Source of the DNA: Crocinitomicaceae bacterium
GTDB lineage: Bacteria; Bacteroidota; Bacteroidia; Flavobacteriales_D; Crocinitomicaceae
Assembly: GCA_016719925.1 (NCBI GenBank)
Contig: JADJYC010000002.1
Coordinates: forward strand, 310,001 to 374,000
Direction: 5' to 3'
Length of the DNA: 64,000 nt
Shown piece after piece: positions 8,853 to 18,021 of the stretch (the stretch's first letter is position 1; the number at the start of each line of letters is the position of its first letter). A program made the translations under genes and the position numbers. The notes beneath the pieces were generated by a model that worked only from the letters and a program-made list of their open reading frames with translations, had not been told where the DNA came from and did not search any database.

Positions 8853-11292
8853 ATGGAGAATTTAATTTATATCATTCCTGCTTTTGGCGTAATTGCGCTG
8901 GTTTATATGTTTATCCTTTCAAAATGGGTGAGCAAACAAAGTGCAGGGAATGAAAAAATGCAAAGTATTGCCAATGCAATTGCGGATGGAGCAATGTCTT
9001 TCTTGAAAGCTGAATATCGCGTACTTGCAATATTTGTAGTACTTGCGGGTATTTTGTTAGGAATCATTTCAACTGTGCCGGGTATAAAAGCTGAGCACTC
9101 ACATTGGTTCATCGTAGTTGCTTTTGTTATTGGTGCTTTCTTTTCTGCGCTTGCAGGATTTATTGGGATGCGTGTTGCAACAAAAGCAAACGTGCGTACT
9201 GCAGAAGCTGCTAAAACATCTCTTGCAAAAGCTTTAAAAGTTTCTTTCACCGGCGGAACAGTTATGGGTCTTGGTGTAGCCGGTCTTGCCGTACTTGGAT
9301 TAAGTATGTTGTTTATCTTATTATACAACATGTTTATGGATGGTCAGTGGACAAACACCGGTGACATGACTAAAGTTCTTGAAGCCCTTGCTGGATTCTC
9401 TTTAGGCGCAGAATCTATAGCCTTATTTGCACGTGTAGGTGGTGGTATTTATACAAAAGCTGCGGATGTTGGAGCTGACTTAGTTGGAAAAGTTGAAGCC
9501 GGAATTCCTGAAGATGATCCGCGCAACCCGGCTACCATTGCTGATAACGTAGGTGATAACGTAGGTGATGTTGCAGGTATGGGTGCAGATTTATTTGGTT
9601 CTTATGTAGCAACAGTGCTTGCTGCAATGGTTCTTGGAAACTACGTTATTGCTGATATGGGTGGTTCAGTAACTGATTCATTTGGCGGATTAGGACCTAT
9701 TATTTTACCGCTTGTTATTGCAGCGCTTGGAATTATTTTCTCAATCATCGGAACATTCTTTGTAAAAGTAAAAGAAGAAGGTGCAAATGAAGCAAAAGTT
9801 CAGGGCGCATTAAACATGGGTAACTGGTCTTCTATCCTGCTTACATTAATTGCATCTTATTTTATTATTGACATGATGCTGCCTGCAAAAATGACCATGA
9901 ATTTCTTTGGAGAAGGTGCAAAAGAAGTTACATCCATGATGGTTTTTGGAGCAGTAATTATTGGATTAACTGTTGGCGGTTTGATTTCATACATCACAGA
10001 ATTTTATACCGGAATGGGAAAAAGACCTGTAAATGGTGTGATTGAAAAATCAGGAACTGGCGCTGCAACAAATATCATTGCTGGTCTTTCACTGGGTATG
10101 ATGAGTACAGCTATGCCTGTAATTTTATTCGCCGGAGCTATCTGGGGATCATATTCACTTGCCGGATTTTACGGAGTTGCTATTGCAGCTTCAGCAATGA
10201 TGGCAACAACAGCAATGCAGTTAGCGATAGATGCATTTGGACCAATTGCAGATAATGCAGGTGGTGTTGCCGAAATGAGCGAATTGCCAAAAGAGGTTCG
10301 TGTGAAAACAGATATTCTGGATTCAGTTGGAAACACAACTGCTGCTATTGGAAAAGGATTTGCAATTGCATCAGCTGCTTTAACAGCACTTGCTCTTTTT
10401 GCTGCCTATGTTACGTTCACAGGAATTGATGGAATTAATATCTTCAAAGCAGATGTTCTTGCTGCGTTATTTGTTGGTGGAATGATTCCGGTTGTTTTCT
10501 CAGCACTTGCAATGAGTTCAGTTGGAAAAGCGGCTATGGACATGGTGAATGAAGTTCGCCGGCAGTTCAGAGAAATTCCGGGAATCATGGAAGGAACCGG
10601 AAAACCTGAATACGGAAAATGTGTTGAGATTTCTACCAAAGCGGCTATCCGTGAAATGATGTTACCTGGTGCGATTACCATTATCTCCCCAATGTTGATT
10701 GGCTTTGCTAATGAGGGCTGAAATGCTTGGTGGATATATGGCAGGTGTTACTGTATCGGGTGTACTTTGGGCATTGTTCCAAAACAATGCAGGTGGAGCT
10801 TGGGACAATGCAAAAAAATCATTTGAAAAAGGAGTACAAATTGGTGGGCAAACTTATTATAAAGGATCTGAACCGCACAAAGCAGCAGTAACTGGTGATA
10901 CAGTTGGTGATCCATTCAAAGATACTTCAGGTCCTTCCATGAATATCTTAATCAAATTAACGTGTCTGGTTGGTCTTGTTATTGCACCAATTTTAGGTGA
11001 AGGACATCATGAAGAAACAACAGTTATAACTGATCCAACAGTGCAGGTTGAAAACCAAACAATGGACGTACAAAAAGTTGTTCTGACAGATACCTTAGGT
11101 GTAACTGTTGGCATCGAACAAAAAACCGAAAACAATATTTCTTCAGTAAGCATAACAGAAGGAAACGTAAATGCACTTTCAGATGCCGATCTTACTCAAT
11201 TGAAAAAAGACGGATTTGATTTGTCAAAATTCATTGATGCAGCAAGATGGAATGCACTTTCTGCTGATGGTGCTATTGTAGCGCAGAATTAA
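8853..11292 (+). CDS. hppA: Membrane-bound ion-translocating pyrophosphatase HppA (single-base frameshift)
   Basis: Hydrolyses pyrophosphate to pump Na+ and/or H+ across the inner membrane. The frame opens with MENLIYIIPAFGVIALVYMF; I chose ATG 8853 over a TTG at 8817 because it begins the first membrane helix. The substrate site is the DDPRNPATIADNVGDNVGD stretch (from about residue 218). GNTTAAIGKG (about residue 493) has Ala where K+-independent enzymes have Lys, pointing to the K+-dependent class. One extra G in GGG at 10715-10717 breaks the frame in GFANEAEMLGGYMAG; removing it gives an 812-residue protein. It has an acidic/Thr-rich C-terminal extension of about 95 residues (from about 11000) beyond the helices. 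Ion specificity cannot be decided by eye. Confidence 0.93.
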
Positions 11293-11310
11293 TATTTAAA
11301 CATTATAAAA

Positions 11311-11346
11311 ACACGCAGGGGCAGGTTTCGACCTGCCCCTGCGTGT
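11311..11346. terminator. Perfect 16-bp hairpin downstream of hppA
   Basis: ACACGCAGGGGCAGGT, loop TTCG, then the exact complement, followed by TTTTATAT. It lies 19 nt after the hppA stop and is placed and shaped to terminate hppA. It shares the CAGGT..ACCTG core with the next palindrome. Confidence 0.75.
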
Positions 11347-11375
11347 TTTATATAGATTCCATTTCGATACATTGA

Positions 11376-11424
11376 TTTTTACGTCGTAGGCGCAGGTCGC
11401 GACCTGCGCCTACGACGTAAAAAA
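11376..11424. repeat. Perfect GC-rich palindrome, REP-like, probable bidirectional terminator between hppA and cysS
   Basis: The 17-nt arms (11381-11397 and 11402-11418) are perfect complements around a CGCG centre. T5 stands on the left and A6 on the right, extending the stem to 22 bp, so it could terminate both convergent genes. The core GCAGGTCGCGACCTGC resembles the preceding hairpin core GCAGGTTTCGACCTGC, and a decayed half copy (CGACCTGAGCCTAC) follows at about 11425-11438. The GC content is far above its surroundings. Confidence 0.7.
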
Positions 11425-11450
11425 CGACCTGAGCCTACAGGGTCAAAAAA

Positions 11451-12912
11451 TTATTGAATAGAATAAGTCACTCCCTCTTTACTGTCCTTAATCTGAATGC
11501 CTGCCTCAGCCAAACGATCACGCAGTAAATCTGAAGTAGGCCAATCTTTATTTTCTCTTGCTTTTTTTTTGATCTCCAAAATAAATTCCATCACAGCATT
11601 GAGTTTTGAATCATCAGCAGATTTTATTTCTGTCAAACCTAAAACATCAAACACCAAACCATCAATTGCTGTTTTCAATTTTTGTGATCGGTTGAAAAAA
11701 TTGTAGCATTGCCATCTTTCACTTTATTAATATATGTGACTGCTTCGAATAAATGAGCAATCATAACTGGTGTATTAAAATCATCATTCATTGCTGAGTA
11801 GAAATTTGAAATCATCGCATCTACATTTTCAGAACTTGAATCTGAAATTTTCAACGAGTTTAAATCTGCTATTGCAGTCATTAATTTTACAAATCCTTTT
11901 TCAGAAGCTGTTAATGCTTCAGAAGAAAAGTCCAATACACTTCTGTAATGTGCCTGCATCATAAAAAACCTCACCACCATTGGGTGAAAAGCCTTACTCA
12001 GCAAATCATTTTTGCCTGAAAATAATTCCCCAGGCAACAGCGTATTGCCCGTTGATTTACTCATTTTTTTTCCGTTGAGTGTAAGCATGTTTGCATGCAG
12101 CCAATAATTAACGGGCGCTTTTCCTGTTGACGCTTTTCCCTGCGCAATTTCACATTCATGATGCGGAATTTTAAATCCATTCCTCCGCCGTGAATATCAA
12201 AATGATCTCCCAAATATTTTGTGGACATTGCAGTACATTCTAAATGCCAGCCAGGAAAACCAATACTCCACGGGGAAGGCCAGTGCATAATATGTGTTGG
12301 CGCTGCTTTTTTCCAGAGTGCAAAATCAAGCGGATTTCTTTTTTCATCCTGACCATCCAAATCACGCGAACCGGAAATCAGTTCGTCTGTTTTTCTTCCG
12401 GACAATTGGCCATATTCTCCATTGACATTAAATTTTTCCACGTCAAAATAAACAGAGCCATTGCTTACATAAGCCAATCCTTTTTCAAGAATATTTTTTG
12501 TGATTTCAATCTGTTCAATGATATGACCTGTTGCTGTTGGCTCAATACCAGGCGGAAGCGTGTTAAACAATCGCATCACTTCATGAAAACCTACAGTATA
12601 CCGCTGTACAATTTCCATGGGTTCGAGTTTTTCCAGTCTTGCTTTTTGTGCAATTTTATCTTCTCCCTGATCAGCATCATTTTCAAGATGTCCTGCGTCA
12701 GTTATATTTCTAACATATCTTACCTTATATCCCAGATGAAGAAAATAACGATAGATCATATCAAATGAAATGAACGTGCGGCAATTTCCCAAATGCACAT
12801 CACTATATACTGTCGGGCCGCACACATACATGCCAATATGTTTTTCTACTATTGGTTTGAATAATTCTTTTTCTCCGCTGAGTGTATTATAAATGTGTAA
12901 TTGCTGCTCCAT
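11451..12912 (-). CDS. cysS: Cysteinyl-tRNA synthetase (two single-base frameshifts)
   Basis: Class I aminoacyl-tRNA synthetase charging tRNA-Cys. The N-terminal part shows MYVCGPTVYSDVHLGN (zinc Cys plus the HIGH-type motif) and WHLECTAMSTKYLGDHFDIHGGGMDL. The middle has LTLNGKKMSKSTGN (KMSKS loop), and the C-terminal part has the helical anticodon-binding region ending KDSKEGVTYSIQ. The frame is broken twice: one base is missing near 12165-12168, where the expected KFPHHECEIAQGKAS follows, and one base is missing from the T5 run at 11679-11683. Restoring both gives 487 residues, the normal size. Because the gene is essential and no second copy is seen here, sequencing error is much more likely than inactivation. 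It converges on hppA across the palindromes. Confidence 0.93.
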
Positions 12913-13073
12913 TTTTGAAGGGTAGTATGTTAAAACCTTATAAATTTATAATTTCTTTTGATCGTCGATGTACAATATGGCCTGATTAAGAAAATTAGAT
13001 GGGCATATTCAAGTTTAATCAGAGGAATTCGCACAAATAAACAGGTATCAACAAAGCATCTATTGATTTATGT

Positions 13074-13454
13074 TTATAAATGAACGGTATCGAGCCAGGC
13101 TATTGCCGGTTCAATTTTATTAAAAAGACGTGTTTTTCTTTTTGGTCTCATTATCCTTAGATAAAAATTACTCAGAATTTTTTGAGAAAGTCCGTTGACA
13201 ATAATGGCAATAGAAGTATTGTCACAAGTGTATTCATTCTTAGCCATATATTCCATTGATTCTTTAGGAATACTTGCAAATTCAGTGTTTCGGAAGTCCA
13301 ATATTGTTTTTGACTTTGGCAACTTTATAACTTCATACACTTGCTTAAAATGCTCCTTTACCACATCAAGTTCAAACGAGGCATTGTGATTGATGGTGAT
13401 TTCAATACGGTCACCCTGCAGTTTAAAAACACTTATTACTGTTTTGTAGTCCAC
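13074..13454 (-). CDS. STAS/SpoIIAA-like small protein of unknown function
   Basis: 126 residues, no signal peptide, cytoplasmic. The alternating strand/helix pattern (ITINHNASFELDVVKEHFKQVYEV, KTILDFRNTEFASIPKESMEYMA, NTSIAIIVNGLSQKILSNFYL, RLFNKIEPAIAWL) resembles the STAS-like proteins common in Bacteroidota (DUF7793-type), with the C-terminal F.....A..WL helix typical of SpoIIAA-like folds. The conserved phosphorylatable serine of true anti-sigma antagonists is not evident, so partner switching is not claimed. It stands alone between cysS and the YwqK-like genes; no good promoter was seen. Confidence 0.5.
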   Translation of the reverse strand: MDYKTVISVFKLQGDRIEITINHNASFELDVVKEHFKQVYEVIKLPKSKTILDFRNTEFASIPKESMEYMAKNEYTCDNTSIAIIVNGLSQKILSNFYLRIMRPKRKTRLFNKIEPAIAWLDTVHL

Positions 13455-13510
13455 AAATTAAAACGAAAATCCCCAAGTTATTCAACAATAGTTTTTTTTA
13501 TAATATAAAA

Positions 13511-13534
13511 AACCCGGGCATTAAACCCGGGCTC
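13511..13534 (-). terminator. Terminator after the first YwqK-like gene
   Basis: On the reverse strand GCCCGGG, a short TTTAAT loop, CCCGGG and then TTTTTT, located 20-40 nt after the stop of the gene at 13553-14440. Confidence 0.65.
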
Positions 13535-13552
13535 AAATTTAAATATTCTTTT

Positions 13553-14440
13553 TTAGAGCTGACCATCGGAATGATAAACCCCATTTTTCCAAATTTCGAT
13601 CTTCAATAAAATACCATCCTGATCATACTTATATAATTTTCCATTCCAAAGTTTACCACTTTTGAAAAGACCATCCATCCACAACTCATCATTATCATTG
13701 TACACTTTGTTATAATCATCTGGTTTAAATTTTTCACCGTTTTTCATATTACCGGCATATGCACCTGAAACACCGCTTCCGGTTTCAATTTTTGGTGCAA
13801 CTTTAGGTTCAGCATTAACAATTTTCGTTGCTGCTACTTGTCCGTCCGGGCCATAGGTAACGATTTCTTTTACCGAGCCATCTTCCCAATAACGAATTCC
13901 CTCTCCAACAGGAATTCCATTAACTGCTTTACCCTCATACTGAACGGTTCCATCTTCAAAATAAAAGGTTATAGGTCCGTCTTCTTTACCATCAGCATTG
14001 AAATTTTTAACTTGTTTTGGTGCACCGGTATCATAATACGTAATGAATTCACCGCGTTGTTTTTTATTATATGAATCACCTTTCTCAACAACCACTCCCT
14101 GAGCATTCATTTTCTGATAAGGTCCGTTCGGACGTCCGTCAACAAAATTTCCGATCAATCTGGGAGTTACACCATCGGTATTATACATTATCCATTCTCC
14201 AACCTTACGGTCATCTTTATAATTACCTTCTTCAATTTTCCCTTCAGCAGGATAACCTTTTTCAGGATAATCCTTACCACGGATAATCCACCATCCTTGT
14301 TTCCCATTTGCATCAGTGTAACCGGCAACACGGGGTTCATCTTCTTCCAGAATTGGTGAATAGGATTTATCTTCTGTACTTGTGATGCTGTAGCTCATCA
14401 TCGGAGCTAAAACAATCAATGTTAAAACAAAAGTTTTCAT
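13553..14440 (-). CDS. YwqK/MORN_2-type secreted repeat protein, copy 1
   Basis: 295 residues with a signal peptide (MKTFVLTLIVLAPMMSYS). The body is a run of MORN_2-like repeats of the form E.G.Y...K.GEWI.Y...G: KIEEGNYKDDRKVGEWIMYN, RPNGPYQKMNAQG, KQRGEFITYYDTG, GKEDGPITFYFEDG and so on (residues about 70-215). A linker and a conserved C-terminal block (GEKFKPDDYNKVYNDNDELW, then KLYKYDQDGILLKIEIW) follow. YwqK is named as an antitoxin in Bacillus, but the Bacteroidota secreted versions have no known toxin partner and none is visible here. It is the same length as the gene at 14608-15495 and plainly its paralogue. Confidence 0.75.
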   Translation of the reverse strand: MKTFVLTLIVLAPMMSYSITSTEDKSYSPILEEDEPRVAGYTDANGKQGWWIIRGKDYPEKGYPAEGKIEEGNYKDDRKVGEWIMYNTDGVTPRLIGNFVDGRPNGPYQKMNAQGVVVEKGDSYNKKQRGEFITYYDTGAPKQVKNFNADGKEDGPITFYFEDGTVQYEGKAVNGIPVGEGIRYWEDGSVKEIVTYGPDGQVAATKIVNAEPKVAPKIETGSGVSGAYAGNMKNGEKFKPDDYNKVYNDNDELWMDGLFKSGKLWNGKLYKYDQDGILLKIEIWKNGVYHSDGQL

Positions 14441-14560
14441 AACGGGTGGGTTTAACTAACTTTAATTTAAGAAGATTGACGAAAAGTACAATTATTATTT
14501 CGACAATTGTCCAAAATCAGGCGATGAATTTATTAAAAGCAAAACACGATGAAATAAAAA

Positions 14561-14588
14561 AACCCGCCTCACCAAAGGTGGACGGGTT
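14561..14588 (-). terminator. Terminator after the second YwqK-like gene
   Basis: On the reverse strand AAACCCG.C-CACC, loop TTT, GGTG-..GCGGGTTT and then a T-rich run. It separates the two paralogues, so each probably has its own transcript. Confidence 0.6.
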
Positions 14589-14607
14589 TATAAATTTTTT
14601 CAGAATG

Positions 14608-15495
14608 TTAAAGCTGACCGTCTGAGTGGTAAGCTCCGTTTTTCCAGATTTCGATTTTAAGGAGGATACCATCACTGTCGTATTTGTACAGTTTACCTTC
14701 CCAAAGTTTACCGCCTTTGAAAGTTCCGTCCATCCATAATTCATCGTCTTTGTTGTAGACTTTGTTATATCCGTCGCTCTGGAATTTTTTACCGTCTTTG
14801 GTAACACCGCCAGCACCGCTAGGTCCGCCGGATCCAGATGACTGAACAGTTTCCTGTTTTACATTAACATCTGTCTGAGATACTACAGCACCATCAGCAC
14901 CATAAACGATTTCCTGTTTTACAGAACCATCTTCATTGAAACGGGTAGCAGGACCAGTTGTAACACCATTTGCTTTAGTGAATACAAACTCCGGTTGTCC
15001 GTTCTCATGATACAGGGTAACTTTTCCTTCTTCTTTTCCTTCAACATTGAACGTTTTCTCCTGCGCTTTGTTACCGTTTTCATAGTAACGAACAAAAGCC
15101 CCTGACTGTTTTCCGTTAGAATATGTGCCTTCTTCCATCACTCCTCCGGTTTCATAGTATTTTATATATGCACCTTTTGGACGTCCGTTTTCAAAGAAAC
15201 CTTTGGTACGCGGAGTTTTTCCGTCTTTGTGATACATGATCCACTCACCGGTTTTCTTATCGTCTTTAAAGCTTCCTTCTTCAACTTTTCCATCTTCAGG
15301 ATAGCCTTTTTCCGGCATATCTTTTCCATAGAAAATCCAGTAGCCTTGTTTCAATCCGGCGGCATCTTTCTGATTGGTTGCCTGCGGATCAATTCCTTCA
15401 ACGCCAATGTTTGATGTGAGTTTTGAGCCATCATCAACGATGCTGAAGCCCAAAAGTGGTATTACGAAAATGAATGTGGTAAAAAAACTTTTCAT
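14608..15495 (-). CDS. YwqK/MORN_2-type secreted repeat protein, copy 2
   Basis: 295 residues with signal peptide (MKSFFTTFIFVIPLLGFS). Same architecture as the neighbour: QKDAAGLKQGYWIFYGKDMP, KVEEGSFKDDKKTGEWIMYH, RPKGAYIKYYETG, KQSGAFVRYYENG, GKEEGKVTLYHENG, then a Ser/Gly-rich linker (SSGSGGPSGAGG, about residue 215) and the C-terminal block KLYKYDSDGILLKIEIW shared almost residue for residue with copy 1. MORN_2 repeats form elongated beta-sheets; the function in this group is unknown. The better match between copies at the C-terminus than in the repeats suggests that block has a conserved partner or targeting role. Confidence 0.75.
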   Translation of the reverse strand: MKSFFTTFIFVIPLLGFSIVDDGSKLTSNIGVEGIDPQATNQKDAAGLKQGYWIFYGKDMPEKGYPEDGKVEEGSFKDDKKTGEWIMYHKDGKTPRTKGFFENGRPKGAYIKYYETGGVMEEGTYSNGKQSGAFVRYYENGNKAQEKTFNVEGKEEGKVTLYHENGQPEFVFTKANGVTTGPATRFNEDGSVKQEIVYGADGAVVSQTDVNVKQETVQSSGSGGPSGAGGVTKDGKKFQSDGYNKVYNKDDELWMDGTFKGGKLWEGKLYKYDSDGILLKIEIWKNGAYHSDGQL

Positions 15496-15633
15496 AACAG
15501 TAGGGTTTTAATACATTTTGCTTACAATTTACAAATTAATCCAAACATAAAAATAACTTTTCGATGAATTGGCAGAATTTGAAGATAAAAAATTCAAACC
15601 GGCTGATAACAATTGAACGAGGAGTTAAATTTA

Positions 15634-16569
15634 TTATGCTTGAATATGATTAAGCATAATCTGTGCCAAAGCCTTCAGATCATACTTTGCTTTCCATCCC
15701 CAATCTTTGTTTGCCTCAGTATCATCAATACTTCCGGGCCAAGAGTCGGCAATAGCCTGACGGAAATCCGGTACATATTCAATTTGAAAATCAGGCATCG
15801 ATTTTTTGATCTCTTCATAAATCTCTTTTGGAGTAAATGAAATACCTGAAATGTTATACGATGAGCGTATCTTAACTTTATCCGCCGGAGCATCCATCAG
15901 ATCAATGGTAGCGCGGATTGCATCTTCCATATACATCATCGGAAGCGGTGTATTGTCTTTTAAAAAGCACGAGTACTTCTGACCGCGTTTGGCATAGTAG
16001 AAAATATCTACAGCGTAATCCGTTGTTCCCCCGCCGGGAGGTGAGGTGTACGAAATCAAACCCGGATAACGAATACTTCTCACATCAACACCATGCTTCT
16101 TTGCATAATATTCACACCATCTTTCACCTGCCTGTTTTGAAATTCCATACACAGTACTTGGCTCCATAATAGTGTATTGAGGCGTGTTTACGCTCGGGGT
16201 TGTTGGTCCGAAAACAGCGATTGAACTTGGCCAGAAAATTTTATCAATTACTTTGTCTTTAGCCAGATCCAAAACATAAAACAATCCTTCCATATTAAGT
16301 TTCCAGGCAAAGGCGGGATTTTTTTCAGCAGTTGCAGACAACAAAGCAGCCAATAAATACACTTCTTTAATCTGATGTTTTTGAATCACTTCAACTAATC
16401 TGTTCTTGTCCAACACATCTAATATTTCAAATGGGCCTTTTCCAAGATCAGCCTTAGGCGGCTGGACATCTGACGCAATTACGGAATCATTTCCGAATCG
16501 TTTTCTGAGTTCAATTACCAACTCAGTTCCAATCTGACCGGACGAACCGATCACCAGTATTTTTTTCAT
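15634..16569 (-). CDS. L-threonine 3-dehydrogenase, short-chain (SDR/UDP-sugar epimerase-like) type
   Basis: 311 residues. The Rossmann dinucleotide motif GSSGQIG (residues 8-14) and the catalytic pair Y141/K145 in STVYGISKQAGERW, with S115/S116 in FWPSSIAVFG, define an extended SDR. The FWPSSIAVFGPTTP, IRYPGLISYTSPPGGGTTDYAVDIFY and QIEYVPDFRQAIADSWPGSIDD segments match the short NAD-dependent threonine dehydrogenases of Bacteroidota and animals more than sugar epimerases. The enzyme oxidises L-threonine to 2-amino-3-ketobutyrate. The usual partner, 2-amino-3-ketobutyrate CoA ligase, is not in this window. Monocistronic by position. Confidence 0.85.
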   Translation of the reverse strand: MKKILVIGSSGQIGTELVIELRKRFGNDSVIASDVQPPKADLGKGPFEILDVLDKNRLVEVIQKHQIKEVYLLAALLSATAEKNPAFAWKLNMEGLFYVLDLAKDKVIDKIFWPSSIAVFGPTTPSVNTPQYTIMEPSTVYGISKQAGERWCEYYAKKHGVDVRSIRYPGLISYTSPPGGGTTDYAVDIFYYAKRGQKYSCFLKDNTPLPMMYMEDAIRATIDLMDAPADKVKIRSSYNISGISFTPKEIYEEIKKSMPDFQIEYVPDFRQAIADSWPGSIDDTEANKDWGWKAKYDLKALAQIMLNHIQA

Positions 16570-16837
16570 GTACGGTTTTTTGAGTGTTCATCCCCGCATT
16601 ATTGCACAAGGACCAAGACAAAAATAATTTTTTATTTCTTGGAGGCTGATAAATGTCATTGAAAAAACACACCGTTTCTGTATATTTGTGTACAATGATC
16701 TCAATCATAGTATGGTAAAAACTTTTGACTATTTATTGATGTCTCTGAAATTCCTCATCAAAAGGAATCCTGAATGAAATTGAGTTTCCTCCAAGAAATT
16801 CAATTAATATTCACTCTTAATTTTACACAAACTAGTT

Positions 16838-17998
16838 ATGCCAAGATATCACAAGCTGGGGAAAATTCCTGCGAAAAGACATACTGTGTTCAGAAGTCCT
16901 GAAGGTAATTTATACCACGAGGAATTATTTGGAACACTTGGGTTTTCAGGAATGTCATCCCTGATCTATCATTTAAATCCGCCAACAATAGTTACCGAGC
17001 CTGTTAAATCAACCTCAGTGGCGCCAAAAATTGCCATTGAAAAAAACATGAAGGCTTTAAGCTTAAAAGGATTTTCTATAAAACCGGAAAAAGATTTTCT
17101 GGAAAGCAGAAAAACTCTTTTTGTAAATAGCTCTCTTCATATTGGACTTGCTGCACCAGAATCTTTCAGCAAAGATTATTTCTATAAAAACGGTGACGCA
17201 GATGAAATGCTTTTTATTCACCGCGGAAGCGGAAAATTAAAAACCATGTATGGTGAAATCCCTTTTAAGTATGGCGATTATCTGATCATACCAAGAGGCA
17301 CGGTTTATCAGCTGGATTTTGAATCAACAGATAACCGCTTATTATTTATTGAATCATTCTCGCCTATTTTTACTCCCGGACGTTACAGAAATAATTACGG
17401 TCAGTTTTTAGAACACTCACCTTTTTGTGAACGGGATATGCGCTTACCTGAAAATCTGGTAACAAATAATCTAAAGGGATCTTTCAAAATAAAAATAAAA
17501 AAACAAGGCGTGTTGTGGGAGTATGTTTACGGCACCCATCCATTTGACGTAGTCGGTTGGGATGGATTCAACTATCCGTATGCCTTTTCCATTTTTGATT
17601 TTGAACCAATCACCGGACGTATTCACATGCCTCCTCCAATTCATCAGACATTTGAAGCAGCCGGATTTGTGGTATGTTCATTTGTTCCAAGATTGTATGA
17701 TTATCATCCTGAATCAATTCCTGCTCCTTATCATCACAGCAATGTAGATTCAGATGAAATTCTGTATTACGTTGACGGTGATTTTATGAGCCGGAATAAT
17801 ATTGAGCAAGGTATGTTCACATTACATCCGGGTGGAATTCCGCACGGACCTCATCCGGGAGCAATTGAACGCAGTATCGGAAAAAAAGAAACACAGGAAC
17901 TTGCCGTAATGATTGATCCTTTTGCTCCAATGAGTATTACAGAAGAAGCATTGAAGCTGCAGGTTGATGACTACTATAAGTCATGGATAATTGAATAA
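16838..17998 (+). CDS. hmgA: Homogentisate 1,2-dioxygenase
   Basis: 386 residues. It opens homogentisate's ring to 4-maleylacetoacetate in tyrosine/phenylalanine degradation. The N-terminus MPRYHKLGKIPAKRHTVFR is the HmgA opening. Iron ligands can be placed by comparison with the human enzyme: the PYHHSNVDSDE segment supplies a His and the Glu, and GGIPHGPHPG supplies the second His, with GRIHMPPPIHQTF before them. It is the shorter prokaryotic type. The hpd gene follows 23 nt downstream in the same direction, giving the two consecutive oxygenase steps in one operon. A near-match -7 box (TAATTTTA, about 16818) precedes it. Later steps (maleylacetoacetate isomerase, fumarylacetoacetase) are not in the window. 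Confidence 0.93.
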   Translation: MPRYHKLGKIPAKRHTVFRSPEGNLYHEELFGTLGFSGMSSLIYHLNPPTIVTEPVKSTSVAPKIAIEKNMKALSLKGFSIKPEKDFLESRKTLFVNSSLHIGLAAPESFSKDYFYKNGDADEMLFIHRGSGKLKTMYGEIPFKYGDYLIIPRGTVYQLDFESTDNRLLFIESFSPIFTPGRYRNNYGQFLEHSPFCERDMRLPENLVTNNLKGSFKIKIKKQGVLWEYVYGTHPFDVVGWDGFNYPYAFSIFDFEPITGRIHMPPPIHQTFEAAGFVVCSFVPRLYDYHPESIPAPYHHSNVDSDEILYYVDGDFMSRNNIEQGMFTLHPGGIPHGPHPGAIERSIGKKETQELAVMIDPFAPMSITEEALKLQVDDYYKSWIIE

Positions 17999-18021
17999 TG
18001 ATTTAATTAAAAACATTCTAT

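Noticed and set aside
8903..9331. 142-residue reverse open frame inside hppA
   Set aside because: Antisense to the first membrane helices of hppA; composition is the complement of a hydrophobic coding region.
10699..11292. A separate gene for the last third of hppA
   Set aside because: The two pieces join exactly in conserved HppA sequence once the extra G at 10715-10717 is removed, and the second piece has no start signal.
12244..12768. 174-residue open frame on the plus strand inside cysS
   Set aside because: It is antisense to conserved cysS motifs on the other strand and has no recognisable domain or start signal.
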